Of a DNA stretch of 64,000 nt, positions 1 to 11,734 are shown piece by piece. The DNA is from Durusdinium trenchii. Taxonomy: Eukaryota; Sar; Dinophyceae; Suessiales; Symbiodiniaceae. The notes beneath the pieces are model-generated. The model worked only from the letters and a program-made list of their open reading frames with translations, was not told the DNA's origin and searched no databases. Position numbers and translations under genes: made by a program. The first letter of the stretch is position 1. Each line of letters begins with the position of its first letter. The DNA lies in the NCBI GenBank assembly GCA_963970005.1, contig CAXAMN010021984.1:494707-558706 (forward strand), in the 5' to 3' direction.

Positions 1-110
1 ATAGGAACAAGGACGCTACTAGAGGCTCCTGGCCTTTACTACTAGGAGCAAGAAGCAGGGGGCTCCTGGCATCGCTACTAGTAACAAGAAGCTAGTAGGA
101 ACAAGGACGC
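1..110. repeat. Dispersed CTAGTAAC-type repeat, copy 1
   Basis: The stretch is built from variants of CTACTAGTAACAAGAAGCTAGTA separated by GGCTCCTGGC segments. The same words recur at about 20,505-20,540, 24,556-24,630, 26,066-26,170 and 47,342-47,432, in both orientations. The copy is cut by the window edge. No coding potential is seen. Confidence 0.75.
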
Positions 111-1108
111 ACCTGGAACCCTCCAGCAATATCCAGCAACTAAAGCGTCTACTCCGAGGCCCCCTTCCTGCCATGGTATCCGCTCCTTTTCGCCTTCAGG
201 CCACATTTGCTTCGACTGGTTTGAGCAGTGTTGTTGGTTTGTTTTCTCGAACCGCAAGGCGAAACGTGCCAAGCACTTAGTGGGCTTCAGGTGTCAGGTG
301 TCAGATGTCAGGTAGCTTGTTTACTTGGAGGCAGTTCCAAATCACAGGCATCAGTGGTGGTGAATTGCTGGCACCAGTTGTGCGTTTGCACATTCAGCCA
401 CCAGTTGATGCCAGCAGCTTCCTCCACTGGGCGTACGGTAAAGCCTGGTAAAGCATGGGCTTTTGCAGCTGGATGTTGTGGAATTGGAGCAAGTCTTCTG
501 GACATAATGCTGAGGTATGACCTGACCGACAAGCTTTTGGAACCTGCTCGGAATCAGGCCGGGCAGAAGGCTATGTCGGAGTCCAAAGCTAATCAGCTAA
601 TGAACAACTCTCAATGGACTCTGTTCGTCTCCAGAAGCTCACCTCAGAAAAAATGGAGTGAATGCTTGCGTCGCTACCTTGAAATTGCTGCGAGCAGAAA
701 ATAATGAAAATACGAGGTTCACTGAATGATGGTGAACAAGGCAGCTAGGTTTGATTGACGAGAATCAGAATGCATACTAATATCAATGTATCAAAGTGAT
801 CGCAATGATGTATTTTGTGAATGAATGTAGCATGGACATTCTTATGGAAATGGAATGCGATCGTCAATGCGAAAGCGAATGACAAGGGAATCTGAACAAT
901 ACCCAACGTACACCTCAGGCATGCCGGACAATTGGCGGTGACCAACTTGTGTTGTCATGCGGAAGCATGTAGACACGGCCGCAATTCTCAATTGAAAGAT
1001 GTATATCAATGGACGAATCTGACATACAACCTCCTCCTCCTGGGACAAAACTCTAGAGGACCCAAACATGGACAGGCCATGACAGGCCCTTTGCCAAAGT
1101 GAGAGCCT
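111..1108. other. No recognisable gene
   Basis: A 158-codon open frame at 228-704 has a Cys-rich, low-information translation with no motif I recognise, and antisense frames over it are equally open, so I do not call it a gene. Positions 745-945 hold AT-richer unique sequence. A diverged exon could be hidden here. Confidence 0.4.
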
Positions 1109-1285
1109 ATGAAAGCCTTACTGGTGAACCCCCCCAAGTCTTTCCCGTCCCTTGTGGCGGTGCAGGTGCCTGGTGGCCGTTACAGCTCAGCCATTGTGGA
1201 AGCTGCATGCGCTTCCGCCTTGAGGCACCGGTACCACGTGCCAGTGGTATGTGGAGAGATGTTTCACATCGAAGGCCCGAAGTGA
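1109..1285 (+). CDS. Possible small ORF or terminal exon, 58 aa, unknown
   Basis: An ATG at 1109 opens a 58-codon frame that ends at TGA 1283-1285. The translation is compact and protein-like, with a PGGRYSS turn followed by an Ala-rich helix and a VVCGEMFHIEG strand. It does not look like the Ser/Cys/Pro-rich noise of neighbouring frames. I do not recognise the family. It could be a whole small gene or the last exon of a longer one, since an exon could also begin upstream of the ATG. There is no second exon that I can link to it. Confidence 0.3.
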   Translation: MKALLVNPPKSFPSLVAVQVPGGRYSSAIVEAACASALRHRYHVPVVCGEMFHIEGPK

Positions 1286-3243
1286 AGGACTACTTAGCGC
1301 CATAGATGCAAAGAGATGGTGATTTGGTGAATTGGGTGATGGAGCCAGTCAAGTGCTTGTGAGTTGGAGCCAACTTCGAGGAGCTAGGCTGGTTGGCATT
1401 GAGTCTTTGTCACGAATGAATGGTCACGAGGTCCGGCTTTTCGCGCAGTATTTCCACTTGGTCCTGTGCCAAGGCAGTGCTTCAGAGCTTGTCAAATGAC
1501 TGTTTGCTGTTTAAGGTCTTGTCCACACTGCGTGTTGGTGGCGGCCCGTGCCGCGGCCCAAGGCTCCTTTGCGAGAGATGGATAGAGGCAGATTATTCCT
1601 TGGACATGGTAGAAGGGTATTTTCTACAAGATGTGAACCCATGTAAACATAGCACAAATCTTGATAGCACTGGCTAGATGGTAGATGCGAGTCTTACACT
1701 ACACCAAAGTAGGTCCTATGGTACTATAGATGGGTCGCTCACGTCGCTTGGTGGTTTGCTGGTCAACTTGAGGTGAACCAGGAGGTGGGGTTCATTTGCT
1801 GCTGACTCCCAACACCACCATCGAGGCCAGACTGATGTTTAGTGATTCTTGGAGAGTTGAAGCCTTGCACCTCAAGCAGGTGTATATATAAAATATATAT
1901 AAATAGTCACAAATTAAACATAATTATATAGTCTATAGTAGACTAATTATGCAAATCTTTCTTCACCCCACAACATGTCTGGAGACTTGAGCTGCACACC
2001 ACACATGGGGCACTCCGGAGAGGCTGGCGTGGTCCACCGCCCGCGCCTGGTCACTGGGAACCAGGCCTTGCGCTGTCCGAAGCTCATTGCCAACGGCCTA
2101 GCACCATGGAGGCCATGGGATTCGGGAAGCACTAGACTGCAAGAAATGGCCTGTTTGGAGGGCAGGTCCAGATGAAGAGGACAGTGGCGGGGTGAAGTGA
2201 CTGGACCCAAACCATTTGGCAGGCAAAGATTGTGGGGCAGGCTGCACAGGTAGAGCTCGAGGGAGAGTTACTGAAGTTGAGATCATCCAGTACTTCCAAT
2301 ATCTAAGCACAAGTGGACTTGCTGAGATTTGAAACCTTCAGAACATGTGGCGGAGAATAGGCCCGGCTAGCGGCTAGCGGCTACCCCTGCCAAAGTTCCT
2401 GCAACAAATTTTGCCCATTGCAGGCGCCAAAGGAGCCCTCTTCCAGGGCACGGCTTGCTGCAGGCGTTAATGACATTTTATGACGTTTCAGTGTGTGTCC
2501 TGACTGAACACAATTGGGCTCAAAAAGGGGGCTTTGCTCAGGTCAGCCGGCAATCTTTCAGCTGGTACCGACCAGTGTTTGATCTTTCTTGGCATCATGC
2601 AGCCACTTGGCATGGTGGATGTGGAGGGATTGCGGATTGCGATGGATTGCGTGATGTGCAACCTGTGCCTGACATCAGATGTTTGCGTTCTTTCTACTTG
2701 GCACTCCCAATAAAACTCTGAGCTCAAGCCACTCGTGGAGGAAGCGAGAAGACACACCTTCGCCCGTGCGAAGAAAGTACTGCCACCTCTGCGGATGTGC
2801 CAACCCACCACAAGAATTATCGATAAGAATCGCATAGAATCGCCATTGACATTGCATCCAGCTGATCCAATCCGTTTTACCCATTGGTTTCAGGAATGAA
2901 TCTCACGACAGTCATTGTCACGGGGAAGTTTTGCTTCCAAAGACTGCACGCCAAGGCTTGATGTGCTTAAGAATGGTCACCACACCTCGTACGCAAAAGT
3001 TCTTGCCGCAGCCATTGATACAGATTGATTGCTTGGAACAAGGGGACAGTTCAGGGTCGAGCATTTGCAAGATACTCCTTTACTGTAGGCAATATCTACC
3101 GCTGAAATCTGCTGAAGCAGGGCAGCAGTGTTGCTGAACACGAGCCTTGTAGAAGACATTCCAACTTATATACTTATACTTATATAATTACATACTCATG
3201 ACTCATGCCATAATTGCCCGACATTGATGTTTGACTGACCTCT
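1286..3243. other. Intergenic or intronic, nothing recognised
   Basis: This holds unique sequence with short AT tracts (1880-1945 and 3165-3200, rich in TATATA). Several 60-115 codon frames overlap on both strands without recognisable motifs. No RNA gene or repeat was identified. Confidence 0.4.
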
Positions 3244-4373
3244 ATGGATACCGTGCGCCATTTCATAGCAAAGGAGTTTGCGGAGGATTTGGACGCTTGC
3301 GCGCACCACTTGGAGTCAGAAGGCTTCCTGGTGCTGACCGAAGCGCTTCCGTCAGCAACATGTCGAAATCTGGCTGCATTCGTGGATTCCTCTCTTGCTG
3401 CTGTGCAGAGTGAGATGGCGGATGCCTCGGATGAAACCAGGGACAGCCTGGAGGAGAGTCACTTTGGCAACGTTCGATGCCGCAGATGTCGCTATGATCT
3501 GAAGCTCCCACTCAATGGAGCTGTTCAAGAGGCATTGGCTTTTCTCGTGACAAAGGTGGGTCAGCTTCTTGTGCACTGCTCAGCCACCGCCAATCGGCGG
3601 TTTGGCGTTTCCGTTTGGTTTGTCGTGTTCGTCATTGTGTGCGTCCTGCGTTTGATGTAGCCAAGGTGCAGCGGGTATCAGACGAAGGTCGCCTAGTCGA
3701 GCTATCCTGTTTGGTGAGTGACCCTGGTGCACAGCAACAGCCAATGCATCCTGACACATTTTGCGCGGCCAGCTCATGTTCCTTGCTAGCGTTGGCGGAC
3801 CCTTGTGCTCCTTTTTTTTTTCTTTTGGTGCGTGTTTGCGTCTTTATATACTGTTCAGCATGTTTTGAACAATCGGTTAGAAACTGTCATCATTGGTCAT
3901 AGCGCATTGGCTTTCGGAAAGCTTTCTCAGGTGCTCCATTGGTGACAGTCTTCGTAGCCCTGCAACACATTACAGAAGAGATGGGGCCGACGGTGCTGTG
4001 CCCAAGGACGCATAACTTAGCTTCCCACGAAGCAATCAACCAGATTCCACTCGAGCTGCGGTCAAGTGCGGAGACGTCTCAACGCTTTGGAGCCATACAT
4101 GCCACCTGCCAGGCTGGCACAGCAGTGCTGATGGATTCGCGTTTGCTGCATTGTGGAGGTGCCAATGTGGTGGACAGGGGCTCACGCAGGAGACTGTTCT
4201 ACACAAGTTGGCAACTGCCAGGCAATACACCTGACGGCTCCACCTACTCCATCAGAAGTGAACTTCAGGGACGGCTGCGACTCTCTCGTTTCCTGAAGCA
4301 CGAGGCAATGATGACCCTGGAGCAGACACCAAAACAGCCTTTGGAGAAACACATTGACGAGGAGCCTTCCTAA
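3244..4373 (+). CDS. Phytanoyl-CoA dioxygenase (PhyH)-like Fe(II)/2-oxoglutarate oxygenase, 3 exons
   Basis: Likely a non-haem iron, 2-oxoglutarate-dependent hydroxylase. Exon 1 runs 3244-3555 from ATG and ends in phase 0 at a GTGGGT donor. Exon 2 starts at 3666 after AG and carries a SDPGAxxQPMHPDT segment, which contains the HxD iron ligands (His 3747, Asp 3753). Exon 3 starts about 3931 and reads VFVALQ, then EEMGPTVLCPRTH, then the distal iron His in LLHCGG and the Arg-rich RGSRRRLFYTSW that is expected to hold 2-oxoglutarate; the stop is at 4371-4373. The HxD...H facial triad and the order of blocks match the PhyH family, and total length is close to 290 aa. The end of exon 2 is uncertain because no clean GT donor is seen there. 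An N-terminal CRRCRYDLKLPL patch in exon 1 is unassigned. The substrate cannot be told from sequence. Confidence 0.85.
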
Positions 4374-5346
4374 CTCCGAAGCAACACGGAGGAATGCTTG
4401 GCCGACTCTCTCGATGCTAGGGTCAGACGCCAAAGCCGTGCTGCGGGACAGCAGAAAGCAATGAGCTGATTGATGATGTTGATTGCCTTCAGATCTTCTT
4501 TGACTGCTCCGTGCTGCTCCTCGTGGAGGTCTTCATTCCCGTGCTCGCGCTCATTGCAAGGCCCTGGCAGCTAATGCCAGGCTCGCTTCGAGCGAACCAG
4601 CACTCATCAGAACCAGCTTCAGCTGCCGTGTGCACCAAAACACCATCCATCGCACTGCTTCAAAATGTGCAAACCAACTGGTCGTGCTGGTGGGACTTGC
4701 GAAGAAAAACAACATGTCCCCTGGGAGCATTTGCTGCTGGAGGTTGTTCCGTTTTAGGCTTCACCATCTTTATCCAACCCTTGCCATGGGTTTATGGATA
4801 CTGTACATTAATGGCTATTTTGGCTCCCAACACCGCAATTTGAATCTCAGTTCAACTATCCATGATAATCTTAGTGCCAAGAGCCAAGAGCACAAATCAT
4901 TTTTCAAGGCCATTCTTGAAGGCCACATCACAACCTTTCTTGGCATTTCATCTTCTGAGCTTTAAGATGCAAACATTGACAAATATGTGCTGATGCGCCC
5001 TTGGTGACGCTGCCGATGGGTGCCAAGATGGGGTGCCAATCCAGATATCTTTAAAGCGAACTGCGCCGAACTTACCAGGTGCCTACAGGTTTTTGCAGTG
5101 GCAAGGTGGAAGATCCGTAGATTTCTAGAGGACTTTCCCGGACATGGGTCAAGATTGTTCTTGTCACTTCATTGAACATATTTATGCCCCTGCCGGCCTT
5201 CGGTGCCATTTTGGAAACTGCCTTGGATATTTTGACTGACAGGCAGCATGGGCACCTGGACTGCGAACCTGTTTCAAAGCTTCTTGGAGTCTTGCTCAAT
5301 AGTGGCCGGGTGGCTGGCTTGCTTTACTGGAGCAGGCCCCCCACTT
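4374..5346. other. No recognisable gene
   Basis: Open frames at 4511-4843 and 4630-4965 overlap one another in different frames and resemble nothing I know. The stretch most likely holds the 3' flank of the PhyH-like gene and the 5' flank of the TPR gene. Confidence 0.4.
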
Positions 5347-8061
5347 TAGTGTGTTGTGTACTCCGAGGACACAAGACGTGAGAAGTATGGGGTGGACAAT
5401 TCCAAGACGCTCACAAGCATGACGCACATGGGAGGCATCCTAGAAAAGCGAGGCCGGGCTGCTATTTTGATTGCTTTTGTTGTGCACCCTCACTGGCCCA
5501 AGCTGCGGAGACCAAATAAATCGGTTGCAATGGCTGCCTGAGCAGAAGGGCTTTATTAGAACAAGACGATGTTAGACGCACTAAGACGTCCAAACCTTTT
5601 TTTGAAGCAGACGCTCAGCTTTGCAGGTCAGCTGAAAGGTGCCCTGGAGCATTATGGAGAAGCGATGCATGGCCGGAGGGAAGTTCTGGGGGACAAACAT
5701 CCCAAGACGCTGCAGAGCATTGGAAAGATGGAGCCTTGGCATCCAAACAGCGAGCTTCGGTGAAACGATTGAAACGACCGGGAACGAAACCGCTTCGGGA
5801 AAGCATCTTGTCCATAGAAACAATGAATAAGTATGAAACGTCCAACATGCATAGCTTCTTTATGCGATGAAGTGACATGGCGGGCGGGGAAACGATGTGA
5901 CATGGTAATTGTCTTAAGTGACCAGCTAAATGTGGCTTTGGTGAAGCACTGCGCACCGAAACGCGTAAGAGATTTGGTTCCAGGCGGCAATGTGCAAACA
6001 GCCACCTGGCGGAGAACAGATGAGAACAGGTGATTTCACTGCGTTTCGTTCGCCCTCAAGCCAACAGGTTTGGAAGCTATTTACAGTAAGAGAATCTAAT
6101 TAATCTATTCTCTGTCGATTCATCAAGAGCATGTTTCTCGCGCTCAAGCCCTCAAACCTTGGCCAGCAAAGGCATGGACAGACCTATGAGGTTGGGAAGT
6201 CTTCGTCAAACATGTGTGTTTTGAACCGTTCGTCGCGGGGATCTGATTCTGGCTTCTCGCCAAAGCATCCAACACGTGAAATCTTGGAGGCCTTGATCTT
6301 GGCACAGGAGGCCCTCTTTGGATCCAAGAAGGCTTACGGCGAGCAGGCGTGCTGGGGCATGCGCTGAAGAGATTGATGCATCAATTTACAGTAGACCTTT
6401 TAATAGATTTTGTTGCTTCCTATTCGAGTGACAGTGACAGGGCCATTTGGAAGTGAGCCAGGCGCCAGACACGTTGGATGCCTTGAACAACCTGGGATCA
6501 GCGTGGAAGGCCGGGAAGGGATCCGTTGGTGTTCAAAGCCTTCCCCCTTGAAAGGGGTCAATTTGGGGACCCCTGTTTTGAACACTGGCGGTTCGAAGTT
6601 TTCAGGCGCAGGGCGACTACAAGGAGGCTGAGAAGTGCTTCAGGGATGCTTTCAAGATGCGGCATGCCACTTTGAGCAAGACTTGGTCCACATTTGTGCA
6701 AGGAAATTTGTAACTTCACAAACTCAAGTGCTCCAAATGTTCAGTTGTTGCGAGAGGATACTTCAGTGCTCATCCCTTTTCCTACCGTTACCTACCCTAC
6801 AGTACCCACCTCCTTTTAGGCACAGTTGCACATGCTACTAATTTTAATGTACACATATGAACAATTTTTTGTCCACATTCGGAGTCAGAGCGGTCCCCCC
6901 TCTCTCAGGAGAGTCTGGGCCCCAAGCATCCGGACACCCTCACCAGCCTCAACAACTTGGCCTGCACGGTGGATGCTCTTGGTCGACCCTCTGAAGCGGG
7001 CAAGCTGTATCAGGACGGATCTGTCCGGATCAGGACTCACTTCAGGCATCTTCAGGTACACAGGCTCAGAGGTTTGAGTATGGAAGGAAGGTGAAAGAAA
7101 GAGATGAACATTGTCATGCAATTTCTTTCGGCGCTTCACATCCGCCGCTCTTTTCGGGAGAGGAGTGCCTGGAGCGTCGCCGCACGGTTTTGGGACACTC
7201 TCATCCGGACACCATGACAAGTATGAGTGCTTTGGCTGCGGAGCTGTGGGGAGACGTTGAATCTTCTCAGACGAATCCATGAGGGGTGTCCACCGATGGA
7301 AAGCCATAACCACAGACGAGCAAACCACCAACAGAAACAGGAACTGAACGCAATCCATTTGCTTTTTTCAACGGATGCAGCATACCTTGCCTGATCCTGC
7401 AATTTGATCTCGGCGGCTAGGCAATCTGGCTTTGTACCTTCGATCGAACGGGCAGAACGAAAAGGCCGGAGAGCTCTTTGAACAGGTGTTGGATGGACGT
7501 CGAAAGATCTTTGGAATCAAACACATGGACACCATCATAAGCATGAACAACTGTGCCTCAATCATGCTGGAGCCTTGGAAGCAGAGGGATCACGATGTGT
7601 GATGTGTCCGGTGGGTTGGCTTTGGATAGCGGTCCATGCAGAAAAAGGACAACCTTTCGTTTTTGGCTTGTGCGCGGCCGGGTTTCGTGGTAACAGTTGT
7701 TAACATGTGGTAACTTCATGTACTGTAACTTCATTCACACCAGTTGACAACCAAGGACCTTGCCCAGGCATGGCAGTTGGGCGGGATTGAAACGGTGAGA
7801 TTGCCTGTTTATGCAGGTGTGTAGGCTGTGTAGGCAAGCAGAGACTTTGGATCCTTTGCTTAGCTGCATTTCCCCGAACAAGGCCACAAATGTTTGAGCG
7901 TTCTCTTTTCATCGTTCCAGTTGCTTCTCCAGGGTCGGCTTCTCCTGCAGGAGTGCCGCAGAAAGTACGATGAGCGAGAAGAGAAAAGAGCTTTGGAGAA
8001 GGCCTTGGCACTGTTGAAAGAGGCCTGGAAGAATGACTTTATCCTCATTGATTGGAGCTGA
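5347..8061 (+). CDS. Kinesin-light-chain-type TPR protein, many small exons (first part)
   Basis: At least six separate blocks read as single tetratricopeptide repeats of the kinesin light chain kind, with the signature LGxxHPxT followed by a Leu/Asn-rich helix. They are near 5347-5456 (YGVDNSKTLTSMTHMGGIL), 5626-5725 (VLGDKHPKTLQSI), 6603-6702 (GDYKEAEKCFRDAFKMR), 6911-7055 (LGPKHPDTLTSLNNLA), 7159-7255 (VLGHSHPDTMTS) and 7455-7570 (IFGIKHMDTIISMNNCA). Each lies in a different frame and most follow AG, as expected of one exon per repeat. A later block at 7951-8061 follows CTGCAG and encodes a charged 36-residue helix ending in TGA; it may close this gene. Such TPRs bind peptide partners; no cargo or enzyme domain is visible. 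Some repeats are short of the usual 42 residues, so decay of some exons is possible. Confidence 0.7.
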
Positions 8062-8239
8062 AAGAAAGCCTATACGCGCATGTTCGAGATGAAAATCACA
8101 TCCACGCAAAACTGCTCCAGCACATGCGCTACCCATATGGGCAAGAAGGGTGACCAAATGAAAACGACCGAAGAACTCCTTCCCTTCGGAGCTCCTCAAG
8201 GACTCCTTGCTCATCTTGCTCATCTTGCTCCTTGGTAGT

Positions 8240-9420
8240 GCCGTGCATCTGACTTGTCGTTCAGGCCGTGAGCGCTGGCCGAAAGTACCTGGGGAAGCGA
8301 CACCCTGTGACGCTGCAGCCCGGCCTGAAGACGAAAATCTTTCGCCGTCTACGCGTTCGGGTCATTCGTCCTGTGTGCCTAAGGAAGAGCATGAATAATT
8401 TGGCCACTTGGCAGAACTGTACAGAAAACGCAGATTCCACCTGTCATGGACAACCTTCATATATATATATATTTATACATTGCTCCTTTCTACAGATTTG
8501 GTGTTTGAGGCCCGTGTGCTCCGAGAAAGGGGTGACCTTCACCAGGCCAAGGAGCTTTATGAGAAGGCAGTGGATGGGATGCGGGCCTCCCTTGGGAACA
8601 AACACCTGGAGACTTGGCTACAATTCACCAGTCAATGACTGGCATGGGGCCTCTTAACCAGTTGAGGTTACCGAGACCATCCGAGACAATACCCAATTAC
8701 GTAGGCCCTGGGCATCCCTAGCCCATTTTGTTGCTCACTACCAGGCATGCAACCAAGATACAATCAGATAAGTATCAATAGGCGCCTCCAAGCTTAAGAC
8801 ATCGACGAACATTCAGTGTCGCCCAGGACACCCTCTCTTGCATCAACAATCTTGCGGGCGTGCTTCGAGCCGCGGGCGAGGTTGGGGAAGTCGTTCGACG
8901 GTGCGAGGTTGGGTGTTGTGGCAGCATTGGTGAACTGGACATCTTGGATCATGTTGGATCCATTGGCGTACACATCCGAAGGGTGTTGCCAATATTTTCT
9001 GTAACACCAACACTTTCTGAAAGCTTGAGGTTCCTCAAGAGTGTACCCAGTTGTTTGGGCTGTTCGATCTTGCCGGACCTGTGCCAGCTGGATGAAGCAG
9101 AGGAATGCTACAAGGACGCCAAGAGCTTTGAATGGATAGAACATTTATTCTGCGATGAGTAAAAAGTATCATGCTATTTCATGAAGACTAAGACGATCTA
9201 TATACTGTGCTGTAGTTGCCTTTTTGCATGCCCAGAGTGGGCTTTGTGGAAACGCAGGAGGCAGCTATTGGCATTGTGGGGAAGCTCGGGGACACCCATC
9301 CGACGAGCTGCGCACTGAGACGGATGGGGGTTATCAGACGAATCTGCACCTGACAGAGTCTGACTGTGAAGGTCTGTCAACTCTCTACAATTGGGCCTTG
9401 ACTCTGGATGAGAAAGGTGG
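8240..9420 (+). CDS. Kinesin-light-chain-type TPR exons (second part)
   Basis: Further TPR pieces follow in the same orientation: about 8263-8320 (AGRKYLGKRHPVTLQ), 8505-8635 (GDLHQAKELYEKAVDGMRASLG then NKHLETW), 8826-8912 (DTLSCINNLAGVLRAAGE), 9078-9135 (QLDEAEECYKDAKS), 9239-9330 (TQEAAIGIVGKLGDTHPTS) and 9365-9420 (LSTLYNWALTLDEKG). They may continue the gene at 5347-8061 or belong to a tandem copy, since a stop codon ends the helix at 8061. Frames change between every block and no continuous cDNA frame can be proven by eye. A last helical block at 9838-9960 (QRLERMKQLSERMRKLG) could be the C-terminal coiled coil. Function as a scaffold is inferred from family only. Confidence 0.6.
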
Positions 9421-9960
9421 GGCATGGCAGGGGGAGTTCCATGGCATGGCATGGGCTGACGGAGCGAAAGAAGTCTCTGACATTGGGCAGTTTTGTACGA
9501 TCTGATTCGACTGAATTGACAATTGCGACTGCCTCGGCAAGAGGGCAACATGCTGGGCATGTTGGCCTTCATTGGTGCCAGGGGATTTCAGCAGTGCTGT
9601 ACCTCTTTACCTGCACGAGCTGGATCATGCAGTCTACCCCACTGCCGAGCCTCGCACTCAGGACGTAGTCTGACTGCAGGGGTCACAAGTCAGTCACAAC
9701 TCCGATACATTACATGATGTTCATCATAAATTGGCCCACTACCATTCGTGCCACTTGGTGGAGCAGAGTGCCACAGGTGTAAGGTGCTTGGAAAATGGTG
9801 GATATGGTAGATGAAGCAAAACATGCTGTGAGCCCTCTCGTGACGCCATCCTTGACTCCACGAGGCAACGCCTGGAGCGGATGAAGCAGCTGAGTGAACG
9901 CATGCGGAAGCTTGGCATGTTGCAGGAGGCGACGCCGACGGGTATTGGCCGAAAAAGGAA

Positions 9961-10864
9961 GGTGGCCCCTACCATTGAGCTGGTTTTTGGGCTTAGTGGG
10001 GCTCCTTGGAGAGACACTGTGGGTCATCTCACTGTCACAGCACTGAGACTTGTTGGCTGTCCTCCTGCCACATTGTGGTAGTTAATTCTTTTGGCTTCGT
10101 TTCCTTTTTATGCTGGGCCTTGGAGGCTTGTTGTCTCTCTTGTGTGTTGGCTGATTTTTGAGTTAATGGTAGATACTATAGTCTGTTGGGGTGGGATTGA
10201 GTTCAGTCACCCCTTGCAGAGCTGCCGTGCATTAGCTTCACTGACTGCAGGCCCGGGATTTGCGTGCAAGGATGCGTCAGCAATACTGAGGGCATGGACT
10301 CAGATAGGAATTATTTCAGCGCAACCCTGGAGAGCAATTTTCATGAACTGCATTTCCACCACAGGTAGGTTCTGAATGGGTTTTCCTGACAATGCCAAAA
10401 CATTGGACTTAGCGGCTGGCCCTAGCCCTTGCAGCATGTGCCAGTAGTGTCCCATATTGATTAAAGACATCAGGAAGCCTCCAGAGGTGTGCGAGATGAG
10501 GGCAGAAGTGGTAATCCTCGCTCTTGATGAGTTTCAGCCGCGTTGCTGGCTGAGTTGGCCAAAGGTCTATCTCAGCAAAAGGATTGGATACACTGTCCTG
10601 AAGAACAATGGGCCATTTTTGCAGAAATGCAATGTCCAGTCCACTGATTTGATGGGCTCATGTCTGTCTGAAGAACCTTAGGCCTTATGATCTCTGTGGA
10701 TCACATCGGCTCATTCGAAGGACCCTGACCGCCCAAGCGGTGAGCCTGAAAGCGCCAGCCAAGCTGTGCTTTTGGCTTAGACCTGACGCGACACGCCAGA
10801 AGAGTGGCAAAGACCCTGAAGTGAAAAGGTTGGCTTTCCATCCAACGGAGACATGAAGCTTTAC
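9961..10864. other. No recognisable gene
   Basis: Unique sequence downstream of the TPR exons. Frames at 10,091-10,375 and 10,457-10,681 have translations without recognisable motifs. Likely the 3' flank or introns. Confidence 0.35.
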
Positions 10865-11110
10865 CACTTCTCCAGCCCTACCCGGCCTTACCCTGGACCT
10901 GGTCTACAGGTCCAAGCACCAAAGGGGACGGGTGGTCCAACCGTCCTTGAGACGGACCGGTCCCAGCTGAGGTGCACAGGGGACGTGCCGCGCGCGACGG
11001 GCTCACGGAACTGCTGGTCCGCCGCATGACCGGTCGCGAGCGGCCAACGCATTTTGCCGGGCCAGGTGGCCTCCAGGCGCCGGCGGATTCGTCAAAGGTC
11101 CTGGCATGAA
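10865..11110. other. GC-rich block of unknown nature
   Basis: A sharply GC-rich stretch (by eye about two thirds G+C) with many CCGG/GGTCC words and GGACCGGTCCC-like palindromic pieces. It has no open frame of note and is followed by a G-run at 11,161-11,170. It could be a dispersed repeat, a CpG-like island, or a fossil coding exon. Confidence 0.35.
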
Positions 11111-11438
11111 AGGAGGCTGAAAATGGCTTTTCAGCCGGTTTTCCAAGATGGTCGCCGTCTTGGGGGGGGGGCTATAGTGAGTGGATGACTATGTGACCAT
11201 ATGTGACCAGGTTTTCTGGTGCTGATGCAGGGGTCGCTGGGTATTGCATAGAACGTAGGGTTTATGTGGGCGCTTTGTGACGGCTTGTGACTCATCCGTG
11301 TGAGCATTAGCAAAACAGCTGGACATTGTTGGTCATTAAGAGCCCAACCATTTCAGATCGCCAACACTGAGGCGATAGCTTGGATCATAGATTTTCAAAC
11401 CCTCCTCAATCTTTCACTTTCATTGCTTGCCTGTCAGG

Positions 11439-11734
11439 CAACACGGCGATACGGTCGCTTCGAAGAGGAAATCCAAACGGCCATGGCCTCAATCACAGAG
11501 ACACAGACACTTTCTGCAACAAAACGCATGTCCAACAGGTCCAATGAACTCATAGCCAGACGACTGGATGCTTCAGGCATGGTGCAAAGAGCTGACATCA
11601 ACGCCTTGGACCAGCTGTTGCATGGAGCTGACGTCCACTTGTTGGCCGCCTTCTTTTCAACAACACTGCTGTTTCCCTTCACAGGACTCCGGTTGGCGGG
11701 AAAACGGGGACTTCTATCAGACACAAGCCTTTGA
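11439..11734 (+). CDS. Possible exon, alpha-helical, unknown
   Basis: After a CAG at about 11,438 the frame reads a plausible helical protein segment (RRYGRFEEEIQTAMASITE, then SNRSNELIARRLDASG, then ADINALDQLLHGADVHLLA) before turning hydrophobic and low-quality. The first ~80 residues look like real coding sequence, with charged heptad-like spacing. The open frame begins upstream at 11,300 and stops at 11,734. I cannot name the family, and no partner exon is obvious on either side. Confidence 0.35.

Noticed and set aside
228..704. 158-codon plus-strand frame considered as a gene
   Set aside because: Cys/Ser/Gln-rich noise-like translation, antisense equally open, no recognisable motif.
4800..4835. 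Sequence resembling the spliced leader (GGCTATTTTGGCTC)
   Set aside because: Only GGCT-TTTTGGCTC is shared, the 3' CAAG end is missing and no gene starts just after it.
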